Positions 1 through 10,100 of a DNA stretch of 64,000 nucleotides are shown one piece after another. The notes below the pieces were generated by a model that did not search any database, was not told where the DNA came from, and saw only the letters and a list, made by a program, of their open reading frames with translations. Positions within the stretch are counted from its first letter, which is position 1; each line of letters begins with the position of its first letter. Location of the stretch: the NCBI RefSeq assembly GCF_000143415.4, contig NW_003314346.1, positions 713,216 to 777,215 on the forward strand, given 5' to 3'. The DNA is from Selaginella moellendorffii. Its lineage: Eukaryota > Streptophyta > Lycopodiopsida > Selaginellales > Selaginellaceae. The position numbers were made by a program, and so were the translations under genes.

Positions 1-592
1 CGCTAGAACAATGCCAGTCTTTGCTTCTCGAGAGGACTTTCTGGCGTATGAGCAGGTCCGTTCCTACTTTGTTATAAAATTTGTCTGACCGTCAAGTTTT
101 CAGGCATTGCAATTGGCTCAGGTGGTTGACATGTCCCTGGAAGCTGGTAATTCTGAGGCTCTAAACTCCTCTTTTTGAAAAGCAAGGACTACACTCGAAT
201 TGATCAATGCACACACTGAGATCAAGCATCCATTTTTAGCACGGTTTTCGGCTGCATGGGTGTATGCAACAATCTGTACTGTGGCTGCATCGTTTCTGGA
301 GAAAGAACGCAGGTACGCTGTTTCACCAATGGCGGACAATAATTTTGAACAAAAACTGGCTCTTGACCAGATACACTGAAGCTGTAAACCTCTTCAAGCA
401 GCTCCTTAGCATGCAGTATTGTCCTGGACGGAGAGGATACTGGACTCTCCGGCTATCTATTGACTTGGAGCACTTACAGCGTTTAGGAGAGAGCCTACTC
501 GTTGCAGAAAACGGATTAAATGATTTCAACGTCTGAGGAGGGGATCGTGTTGCTTTGCAACAGAGGGTTCTCCAACTAGGAAAACCTCCTAG
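1..592 (+). pseudogene. FAN1: FAN1-like nuclease relic, copy C, left half
   Basis: This is the middle of a plant FAN1 gene. FAN1 is a structure-specific nuclease that acts in DNA interstrand crosslink repair in the nucleus. The translation shows the pre-nuclease helical region (CPGRRGYWTLRLSIDLEHLQ, then SLLVAENGL and LGKPPR). The same segment occurs in copies B and A on the minus strand at about 45.2-45.8 kb and 49.6-50.2 kb. Compared with them, copy C has a TGA at 534-536 where B has a CGA codon, so it is not functional. It runs off the left edge of the window and stops at 592, where a DNA transposon is inserted. The rest of the exon resumes at 12951. Family identification is from recognition of conserved blocks; no search was run. 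Confidence 0.8.
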
Positions 593-616
593 AAGCTCTG
601 TTTCGTTAAAGTGGGA
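593..616 (+). repeat. Left terminal inverted repeat
   Basis: Begins AAGCTCTGTTTCG and continues TTAAAGTGGGA. It matches the reverse complement of 12927-12950 at 23 of 24 positions. It marks the left end of the transposon. Confidence 0.85.
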
Positions 617-1362
617 TTTATTCAGTAAAATGGGACTAGGTACAAATTTTCAAGTATTTAAAAATGACGTGAAATTATATGTTTTTTGTCCAGGGGCTAG
701 ACATATCTGGGGCATGGTGACTAGCGCGATGACTTTGTGTCCAGACTGAGTCCATCTGGTTGTATAATAAATCTCATTGTCAAGGTGAACAAGCCGAATC
801 TGAAGCTAAAGAAGAGCAATGGCATGCGCGCACACACTATTTGTTTGTTCATTGAGCGTGTGGTGAGCTTTCCAAGATGAACGTCATTCCTATTAGCCAG
901 ACATATAACTTAATGGTGAGAACATTTAGATATTATTCAATATTATCTTTTTCTAACGAATCTAATTGTGAAGGTGTAGCAAGAGGCATTGCTAGTCTGG
1001 AGAAGTCATTTAACTCATTTGACCCTTAGTGTATTTTCATGAAACTAAATAACATTCATATTATTAAGGAATTTCTCTAGTACCTATTTTTTATGACATA
1101 GAGGCTTGCATTTCTTTCAAAGGTGATTTAGTAAAAGGCCTGAGGGCACATGCCATTCTATTTCTCAGACCGGTATTAAGATATACTAGTGCAAAGGGCC
1201 ACATGCCATCACGCCTCCTCTGATTCAGATTCGGATTGTTCACCTTGAAATAAAATACATTAGAAACTTAGTAAAGGAATATTAATGAATCTCACCTTGA
1301 ACCCGGGTTATGAATGCTCTTGCTGCATCTCTTGCATGGTCTGGCAAGGTGATGGTGGCACT
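617..1362. other. Left subterminal non-coding region of the transposon
   Basis: No credible coding sequence is seen. The stretch is AT-rich and holds one decayed full palindrome copy (819-840) and two half copies (1137-1156 and 1196-1209). It probably includes the 3' untranslated region of the transposase gene, whose stop is at 1363. Confidence 0.5.
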
Positions 1363-3858
1363 CTACTTCCGCATCCAACCATGCACAACATTATCCACCG
1401 ATATGCTCATGCTGGGATCCCTAGGATTCAGCACCCATCTCTTTTCTAGGCAATCCTTCGTATATCCGGAACTTGGCTTAAACCACTGCACAGTTACATT
1501 GAAGGAGTTAGTTTCCGCGTCCTCCTCTGCATCAGTGATGCAGCGCCCCACCCATATCATTTGTTTTTTATTACTGAGTCTGACAAGCACGACCATTCCT
1601 TTGCAGACCTGTACTGGATTGAATGCTGAATCCGGCTTCTTGTTCCTCGGCCCACAATAGTGATCCTCAACATCGTTATCTGTCACTGCATTTCCAGAGG
1701 ACATTGTTCCGCTACTATCTGGTGCTCTGGGTTCTGGCCAAAAGGACTCTTCCAATTCTTCATATACAACCGGCCCATTTTGGATAGCAGATATAATCTT
1801 CTCCCAGTATTCAAGCAAAGGCTTGCACCTCTTAAAATAGGATTCTCCACCAAACACCAACCCCCTCTTCCAGAAGGCAATATGCTGTCTAATCCCGGCC
1901 ACTATACTTTCCTGGTCTTTGAGTCCATCCGGGTGCATCGGCCGTGGGGAACCCTGAGGAATCATAGGTTCCCCAGTTATGGGATCTCTCTTGAAGAGTT
2001 CAATGCCGTCCACTGGCAGCCACACTGTGTCCCATTCTCTCATCTTGTACCTCATCACTGGAGCACCGTCACGCATGCTGAAATGAAACTGAAGAGGCTT
2101 GGAGTGGCCAATCAGCGTTTCGGATCCGTCCCTGATGTAGCCTCTTACAAACCCCTTAAAGTCTGGAACCTCTGTCACAAGTGCAGCTTCAACAGTGCCT
2201 TTGATGCAATTTTGGAATTCATCGTAGAGTTGTGGGAGGGTGAGGACATTGGATCGCCGGAGGGACTCTGCCAGGTGACTGAACATGGCATCGACGTCTT
2301 CATGAGTGTGCCCAACCATGAGAAAGCCAAGTGTAACCGTTTCAAATATGCCTTTGGCAACAAGCATCGCCAAGTACGCGAAGACGTACATGTTTTTGTT
2401 CTCACTGCCAGCATTGTCTGTTTGGAGCAGAAGATGGGGTGGAAGGCCACATCGGCCGCAAGAACTTCCTTGAGATTATGCTTCGTTTGGATGAGGCTGT
2501 GCATTCACCGGGTGACCAGCCTCGTCGGAATGGCATGAGGCCTCACGTGATAACCCTACAATCTGACAGCCAACATATTCACTGGGATGGCATGGGGCCC
2601 CACGCGATACTGCAAGCCTTTGCTCCTCCTCCAGCTGAACCCTGTATGGGGTTCGATCGACAAGGGCCTTATGCAAGGGTTGGCCGTTCAGCTCAGTCTG
2701 CGCACTTTGCAAAGACCTTAAGTGATTTGCTAGGGACGCAATCATCATGTTTGCACCCCCGCCACCCCATAGAGGTACAAAGAAGTTCCCATAGTTCTGG
2801 GCACCATGCCCATGAGCGATTATGCCAAACAGAGACACAGGCAGCTGCATGGATGAAGAGATTGCCTTGGGGGCAGGATTGAGTCGAGGTAAGCACGTCT
2901 TTTTCTGGTCTATTTTGTCATGGATGATGCAGAGGTAAGAGTCAGGTCTCTCCATGGAGAGAATCCTGTTATGATAATATGCAGTTCTGTAGCTTCTCTG
3001 CTCGATGTTGTGGTCGAGCCGCCTTCTAACCAACGTCTCTCGCTCTTGAGCGCTGCAAGAATTCTTCGACAAAGCCATTTTGATAGCAGTGCACTCGTCA
3101 CACTTTGAAAAGCTGGAGTACTTTCCTATACTCACATCCCTGAACCTGTTGCTCCACAATCTACTAAATCTAGATTGGCTCAGCTTCCTGTAGCCATTAC
3201 TCTGGAGTTCCCGATTCACATCTTCCAATATGGCCCCCTTGGTATACATGGAAGGGAGAACTCGTTGGGTGTCTCGTGTTCCATCTTCCAAGAGGCGGGT
3301 TTTATGTGGTTGCTGCTCGCTACATGTCTCGACAAACCTCTTGAAGATTGCCTCTCCATATACAACATGACCCCTGGTTTTGTGCGTACCGTCGTTCCCA
3401 TGGACTGCCTGTTGAACCCTTTGTTCCTCGAACTCAGTTTTGATTCTGTAGAATGTGCTTCGAGGGACTCCATAAATGATTCTCCATGCCTTCATGCAGA
3501 CCAAACCCCTCTGGAAGACCATGCCCCCCACCTGATGTTCTGAAGCATCAACAGATGACCGTAATGCCTCATACACAAAATTGCGAGCTGCCTTCCAGGA
3601 CAATGTCTTGTATCTTGCTCTCTCCTCTTCAATAGCATCCCAATCAGTATGTTGACAGCACCTCCTCTTGCAACAAGCAACTGTCGAGACCATTCGAACC
3701 TCCATCGCCATTTTCTGCCTTTTCGGTTCGTTGCTCAGATCCTTTTGGTTGCGCTGTAGGAAGATGTACTTTCTTTTCCCATGAAGAGATGTTCTGTCAT
3801 CAGTTGTAGTGGTGTTTGATTGTGAATCCTTCACATTCTCAAACACTAAATGCCTCAA
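1363..3858 (-). CDS. Transposase-like protein (RNase H-fold, DUF7869-type signatures), several exons
   Basis: This is probably the enzyme that moves the element. The first long exon (3858 down to about 2613) encodes a basic N-terminus, a zinc-binding-like FSKCDEC motif near 3100, and CIIHDKIDQKK near 2918 as the likely first catalytic Asp. It then has FFVPLWGGGGANMM. The second (about 2480 down to 1363) encodes LPPHLLLQTDNAGSENKN and then FLMVGHTHEDVDAMFSHL, which I take as the second and third acidic sites. The C-terminus (QMIWVGRCI, VQWFKPSS, HGWMRK) resembles a small chromatin-reader-like domain. The exons are in different frames. The linking segment (about 2480-2613) holds two palindrome copies at 2530-2551 and 2587-2608 and has plausible GT/AG boundaries, so it looks like one or two short introns. 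Exact splice sites and the start codon are unresolved; the first in-frame ATG is near 3715. Whether it joins the upstream gene (3862-4350) is unknown. Confidence 0.7.
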
Positions 3859-3861
3859 TTT

Positions 3862-4350
3862 TCACCGCACAATGCTTCCAATAGTCAGACTGTTTTCTTC
3901 TATGTCAACAACCTCTAAAATCGCAACTCCAATATCATCCCAGCCCAATTCTTGATTAGCAACCGCATCTCTTGGATCGACAACTGTGGCTAAGCCCTCA
4001 GCTACCACCTCCCCCTCGGGGTTGTTTAGAAACACCTTTGCCTGAATCCATGTAGCACGGTTCTTAAGATCCACGGAGGGAACATGCGTCGCACTTGCGC
4101 TGTCCCCAACATCTGCTTTCTTCTGTAGATTTTTCAAGGCAACAACAACATTTACCCCGACGACCATCTCTCCTCGTTCAATAGCGACCACATTCCCATC
4201 GAAGACAGTCTCTACTGATACAGCAGCATTGCCTTCCCCAAGCCTTTGACAGTGTATAACAAAGTTCTGATCCATAGACACAAGGGTCCCTTTTGCAACT
4301 CTCTTCCCACCATTCAAAATGTAAACCTTTTCCCCAACCCTGAAGGCCAT
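3862..4350 (-). CDS. Small protein with two related beta-rich units, upstream of the transposase
   Basis: An open frame of 162 codons starts with ATG at 4350 (MAFRVGEKVYIL). It contains two similar units: KVYILNGGKRVAKGTL and, about 100 residues later, KVFLNNPEGEVVAEGLATV. Each is followed by D, a hydrophobic stretch, LG and V-rich beta-like sequence. This resembles a domain found in plant En/Spm-type transposon proteins (V.EG and DP, then LG), but the resemblance is from memory and no function is claimed. The ATG lies directly after TTTCTGCACTTTCAG on the minus strand, a good splice acceptor, so an untranslated or coding exon may lie upstream. The stop is only a few bases before the transposase frame, so the two may be exons of one gene or a tight pair. 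Confidence 0.55.
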   Translation of the reverse strand: MAFRVGEKVYILNGGKRVAKGTLVSMDQNFVIHCQRLGEGNAAVSVETVFDGNVVAIERGEMVVGVNVVVALKNLQKKADVGDSASATHVPSVDLKNRATWIQAKVFLNNPEGEVVAEGLATVVDPRDAVANQELGWDDIGVAILEVVDIEENSLTIGSIVR

Positions 4351-4707
4351 TCTGAAAGTGCAGAAAAGAAGTTAAAACCATACAAAAAATGATTGGAGAA
4401 TGGCCTAAATCATAACATACCAAATAACATGAGGCCACATGCCATTATTCAAACATGCTATTGACACCCACGTGAAATTTCGCATTCACAAAATTGGCAT
4501 GAGGCCTCATGCCATCTTGATATACACACAGCTGCAGGCAAGTAAAAACATACATGACAATACGCTAGCCATGAAATTGCAAGGGCCCAAGATGGCATGT
4601 GGCCTCATGCCATTTCTAAATGTGGTCCTAAACCATTCCATGGTGAACATACCAGGAAGCACAAGTGCCGAATATCAAGAGGAAGCGGTAGCCACACCAA
4701 AGACAGT

Positions 4708-4880
4708 GCCGCTCGCAACACCGCAACTACTCGTAGCGCCGCTCGCAACACCACAACTGCTCGTAGCGCCGCTCGCACAACCTGCCACTCGCATAAACTG
4801 CCGCTCGCAATGGCGCTCGCAATGCCGCAACCGCTTGTAGACGCATAAACCACAGCTCACAACGCCGCTTACACAAGCAG
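4708..4880 (+). repeat. CGCTCGCAA-rich degenerate tandem repeat
   Basis: A unit of about 30 bp containing CGCTCGCAACACC and CTCGTAGCGC recurs two to three times and then decays into scattered CGCTCGCAA and CGCTCACAA words. A similar CpG-dense array occurs at about 6570-6690 in front of the plus-strand gene. Confidence 0.6.
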
Positions 4881-4962
4881 CGCTCACTGCGCTCAGCGGA
4901 ACCAAGAACACGGCGCACAAAAATGATAGACCTAGGAATGAGTTCGAGAATTCAAAAATAAC

Positions 4963-4998
4963 ACACGCTTGAACGTCACATCAAATCCTCTGACAAAC
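4963..4998 (+). repeat. Direct repeat pair (with 6236-6270)
   Basis: The segment from CACACGCTTGAACGTCACAT through CTCTGACAA occurs here and again at 6236-6270. The sequence just before the second copy (GAGCATTTTTTGGTGCATTT and following) is itself duplicated at about 5248-5300. The control region therefore contains overlapping direct repeats about 1 kb apart. Confidence 0.65.
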
Positions 4999-5636
4999 CA
5001 GATCTTATGATTCCTCTGACAAATTTCAAACTGAGTAGCTTCTAGACTTTGCTGTCGGAGGTTGAACTTTGTCACATCATATCCTTGCCTCGATCCAGCT
5101 GTGCCATGTCAGTGATTCGAACTTTGCCATGCCATGTCAGCGATCCGCGCCAAGATTATTCGCCGTGTAAAGGAATAATTATGCTGTGTGTGTACTTCCA
5201 TTTATGGCAATATAAGGCCACACGCCATTCAAAGAATAATGCTAGTCGAGCATTTTTTGGTGCATTTTTGGGTTCAAAATTGCATGAGCCCACACGCTAT
5301 AAAGTTTACTTGTACCAAAAATAGAAACAGCTTTATTTACTTGGGAATTTAAGTGGTTAAGGCATTTTTAAACTTACAAACACATGCCCTACTTACATTC
5401 ATTTGGTTGCTTAAAATTCAAAAATATTATAAACCTTTCTTTTTGCATTTTCAATGTTTTCAATTATGGTTTTTGATTTTCGCAGGACTAGCCTAGTAAT
5501 CTATTTGCATCCCGTCATGTTTATAGCTAGCTTTCGTTTGTCCCCTTCGCTGGCCTGAGATACATCTGCTCGGAATCTGCCTCTTACAGCATTTGCCCAG
5601 AAAGGGCATCTTTCTTCACGAAGCATTTGCCACATG

Positions 5637-5669
5637 TTTAGGGTTTAGGGTTTAGGGTTTAGGGTTTAG
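5637..5669 (+). repeat. Interstitial telomere-type repeat (TTTAGGG)n
   Basis: Four perfect TTTAGGG units plus TTTAG. This is the Arabidopsis-type plant telomere motif, here inside a transposon control region. Short telomere-like (telo-box) motifs are known in plant promoters. Confidence 0.9.
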
Positions 5670-5841
5670 CAATTCAGTAGCTTGATAAACATGCAAATAC
5701 AGAACTTGATGCAAAATCCTTTAATATGTCACAATGCCCCTAGGACCATAAACACATTTCAATAGAGAGGGTCCTTTCATTTCATAACTCCTTACGTAGA
5801 TCTTGGTGAAACCAGAGTTAGTGAAGTTGGTTTCTTGTGAT

Positions 5842-6090
5842 CCCGCATCTGATTGTGATGTCCCTTTGCAGTGTCGATGGAAAGGTCAATGCACACCAAA
5901 CTGTAGAATCTTGGAGCAAAATAACGGTCGGATCTATGGCAAATGCCCCTGAAACATTGTAAGGCTCGTGTGGTCTCATGTGGTGTCCGATCGAGATGCT
6001 TCTTTGCAGTGTCATCAAGAAGGACATTGTATACCATTCTGTAAAATCTAGTTGCAATCTAACGGTTGGATCTTCAGGGAACTCAAAACA
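5842..6090 (+). repeat. Two degenerate copies of a unit of about 130 bp
   Basis: CTTTGCAGTGTCGATGGAAAGG with AACGGTCGGATC (about 5873-5936) is echoed by CTTTGCAGTGTCATCAAGAA with AACGGTTGGATC (about 6002-6073). The copies are clearly related but diverged. No gene is seen in them. Confidence 0.45.
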
Positions 6091-6569
6091 ATCTCGCGCG
6101 TGTCAGAATATTCTAGGAATATACTCCTATGTGCTCCTGAAAATGGCATGCGGCCCCACGCCATTCAAGAGATAACGCCAGATGACGCCGAGCATTTTTT
6201 GGTGCATTTTTTGGGATCAAAATTGCATGAGCCCACACGCTTGAACGTCACATCAAATCCTCTGACAATTTATTTAGCTGAACATCTGGCATTTTTGGAA
6301 ATACAAGATGCTTTGGAATATCCAATCATGCATGGTATAAATATAGCGAGGGTATTAAATGATATCCCAATCATGATCTTTCTTTTGGATTTCGTGTGCA
6401 TGCAGTCCGAGGAATGATGACGTTGCGGATTTCTTTTGGATTTCACGCATGCGCGCGCCGATCCAGAAATTAATGGTGGCGCCCAAGTCCGAGGAATGAT
6501 GACGTGGCGGGATTACCAACCGTCGTGACATTTCGCGCGTGTGAGGTTAGGTTTTGCATTTTGCTTTGT

Positions 6570-6690
6570 ACTCGCGCTCGCATCGCGCTCCCACTTCTCT
6601 ACAGGTTTCTCGTGTGCATCGGCGTCCACTCGCGCTTGCATCACACTCGCGCTCGCATCGCGCTCGTGTGCATCGGCGTCCACTTCAAGA
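6570..6690 (+). repeat. CpG-rich tandem repeat upstream of the ParB/FCP1 gene
   Basis: The words CGCGCTCGCATCGCGCTC and GTGTGCATCGGCGTCCACT each recur. The array sits just before the first candidate exon of the large plus-strand gene and may be promoter or 5' untranslated sequence. Confidence 0.55.
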
Positions 6691-7127
6691 CACACCCAGT
6701 TTGTAACTTCGCCGCCAACTCCGCCGCCCACTCCGCCACCCACACGCAGCCCAGTTGGCGTCCCGGGAGATTTCAGCGCCACTCTCCAACTGTAAGTGGC
6801 AGAGTAGCCTTGCTGCTACGATCCGCTGCACACACAGTGCACATTCGCCAGCGAGTCCGGTTGTCACACCTCCATTCGGCTTCAAATGGTAAGTCTTTTA
6901 GGCCAAGTAGAAAATGGCATGAGGCCACATGCCATTCAGTAGCAACATTGGCATGCACCGATTGGGCTCTCGAGTGCAGTCCGGTTACAGATGGCGTGTA
7001 GCCTCACGCCATCTTAGGATGCAGCCTCAAGACATCTGATGCAGTGGTGAATGGCGTGTGGCCTCACGTTATTTCCAGCTACTAGCTTTTCATCTGTCAG
7101 CTCTAATTGTTGTGCATTTCTGAATAG

Positions 7128-10100
7128 GCGAGGAATTGCGTTCTTCTTCCAGCCACTGTCAATGTGGATGCAGAGAAGGGGGAGGAGCTCACCAGTTGGA
7201 CTTTCAGGATGGAAGGCGAGGATCTGAGGCTGTACAACACAGATGGTGGGAGAAAAGAATGCATGGGGATTCTCATCCAAGTGACAGACACTCCATGCAG
7301 TTCCATGCAAGAATATGGACTGGCACTTGTGGTAGAGACAGCGTCTGCCTTCAAGATCCACCTTGCACATCCTAGCGGCTTCCCGGAGGGGGGCAGCGGC
7401 TATGAGGAATTCCTAGAGGGAGCTAGGGAGAGGTTGTCCAGGAGGCCCACAATTTCAAAGACGCTGCGGGTCTATGAAGATCACATGGAATCCACGGACC
7501 TCACCTACGGCGATGTTCAAAAACTATATTCCAACATTGAGCCGTTGAGAGTGACTCCAGTTCGCGAAGCAAAGGGGAAGGGGGTCGATCTGGAAACTAC
7601 CTCGAAGCAGAAAAGGGTGGTCAAGCTCAAGCCGATGTCCGACTCTTCTGCTCCAAAAAAGAAGCTACTCAGTGATGCCATTGCCTCGGGTTCGAACACT
7701 ACACCCACCAAAAAGAAGAGCCGCAAAGAGTAGAAAGAGCAAGAAGAGGCAGCAAAAATCGTTGTAGATAATAGTACTTGTTACTATTCCAACAAAATAT
7801 ATACAATCGACGTGAGCCGTATCGACATCCAAAGCAAATACAACCACAGGCTAGTATCTGATGAGTGGGTGGAGAAATTGAAGCAGAAGATGCTGGCAAG
7901 TCTAGTAACACCCGACATCGCAGACGTGATCCCCTACTACCGAACAATGAAGGGCGAGACGAGGTTTCCAGACTTGATCAATAGGAAGGTGTTGGACGAT
8001 CAGAACATCCGGTTCTATGCCGTCTCCGGGCAGCATTCTAGCTTGGCGATGCAAGAGATAGTTGTGGATATTATGGTGGGCGAGGAGGTGAAGAAAGTCT
8101 TCAAGACAAGAGTTGTCCGCCTGATAAAAGGCAACTTGCCCCTCCGATCTATCATATACATCTCCCACGCGCAGAATGTCAAGCAAGAAACGTGCTACAA
8201 ATCGGGTCTGCACGAGACATTGGCACGAACACGGAAGCTCTGGGTTCAACTGAAGAAGCCACAAAAACCAGGACAAGGACGTGCACTAGCAACTAGCGCC
8301 TGGCAGGTAAGCCTCGTTGCATGTGGCATAGCATGTGGCCTCACGCCATTTCCATTGCAGGAATTCTCGAGTCTTCTCTCGAAAACACTGGGGGTCAATG
8401 ACACACTCAGCATCCATAACATTCTACTCGCGACAAAAGTTGTTTTTGACAAATGGGTAGATGTGCTAAGGAGGTACCATGATGGGGAGTTGCCAAACTC
8501 AATGGGTGTGGAGGACGGCCGGAAGCCCAATGATTTGAAGCTCAACGCCTTGCGTTTCTCGCAGTCTCTAGACGACGACGACCTTCTGACAGTGGCTAAT
8601 GCTCTTCTACGTGGTGAGGTAGTCTTCAACAAGACCAAAATGACTCCCGGCCATATTGTGACATACGAGGACTTGTGCACGACTCTGAGAGCTCGTGCGC
8701 TATTGAAGGATTGGATCTTCGAGCAAGTGGCCGTGGAGAGGGTGAGCATCAACACCACGCAAGAGATGATGGAAGCGCTGGAGTTGTCAAATGAAGACAT
8801 CGACGAGTACGTGAAGGGGGCCCCCAAGTTCATCGATCTGCTGCGGGATGCCACGAAAAGTAAAGCTGAGAAGTTGGATCAGTATCCAAATTTCATTAAG
8901 ATTGATGTCGACCGCCGGCTTCAGAAACAGCTCGACCCCGCAGCAGAGGCCTATCGAGAACCTTACCAGGTATACTTGAATTTGGATGAGGATCAAAGGT
9001 GGAGGAGCATCGTTTCCCTCGGAGATGAGCAGGTCAAGAACATCTTTTGTGTGATGGACTTCACAAACGAGGAGATCACTCATGCAGACGAAGTCAGCTC
9101 CATCATTGACTTAATGGTGGGACTTGCGGAGGTGGAATCTTCAGTCCACTATATGATCTACGACTCCGAATCCTATCACAAGTTCTGGAAGGCCTTGAAC
9201 GAGGTGAAGGCTCGGTTGAAAGGCAAGGAGATGCGGGAGATCCATGGGATAATGGCTAAGAAGAAGATACCGACGAATGTCCGCATCTTCACACTCGCCC
9301 TTGTTATTGGTCCTGCAACAGAGTGGGACTGGAGTGACTTCCCAGCTTCGTTTGACAAGGCCAATCGAATTGATCTGAGGGAGGTCAATTTACCCGTGCC
9401 TGAGGAACTGAAGACGGCTATGGAGCTTTCGAATCCAAAGAAAGCTCCAGGTGTAGCATGGGAAATGCTCAGCTGGGTCTTCAACGCAATAGCGGGTGGG
9501 TCACCTGCTTCCGACTCCAAGGGCAAATGCGTTGTCGAGTACAACTGCGGCGGACTATTCTTTCGAGCCGCACTACTCAAGGGTGTCCCGTGTGTTGTGG
9601 TGACAAACTCCATTGAAGAGGTGACTTCAATGGAGCATATAATTACAGTTGCCAAAGAAAAACAGTATCTTCTCTGCGAACCTGGTGAGTACACACTTTA
9701 AGTTTAAATGTTATCTCACAAGCTCTGTATGCAGGAGCGTGGCCACCCCCAGATGCTGAAACGGCGTTAACAGCTACTATTGAAGATACCCATGTTGGGC
9801 CGAGCTCACAACCTGCACAAGGTAAGGTCACGTGAGGCCTCACGCCATTTTGATTATAGATCGTTGTGAATATTCAGACACGAGGACTGAAAAGTGCACT
9901 GGTGGCGCATCGAAGAAGGACAAACAGACAAGCAATAGGAAAAAAGGAGGTACAAATTATATTTGCAATGGCGTGTGGTCTCATGCCATTCCTTGCAGGA
10001 GAAACTTCTTCAAAGGCAAAACAGGCAAGCACCAGCCAAGCTCAAACTGACAGTGGTCATAAAAAGCGAAAGCACGTTGGACAGTCGTCGGGATCAGAGG

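Larger units (their letters stand above)
4351..6500. promoter_or_regulatory. Intergenic region between divergent gene units of the transposon
   Basis: About 2.1 kb separates the minus-strand and plus-strand genes, so both promoters should lie here. No convincing protein is seen. Contents: palindrome copies near 4424, 4494, 4592, 5204, 5279, 6143 and 6222; a CGCTCGCAA tandem array (about 4708-4880); a telomere-type tract (5637-5669); and direct repeats. No TATA box was assigned with confidence. Confidence 0.5.

Noticed and set aside
1310-2538. Plus-strand frames opposite the transposase
   Set aside because: Antisense shadows of a gene with clear conserved motifs on the minus strand.
5637-5669. 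Chromosome end
   Set aside because: Only about 33 bp of TTTAGGG repeat inside a transposon with sequence on both sides.
7164-7733. A separate 189-residue gene
   Set aside because: Its frame continues across the TAG straight into the ParB-like domain, and its apparent start is GTG, so it is better read as the N-terminal part of the fusion gene.
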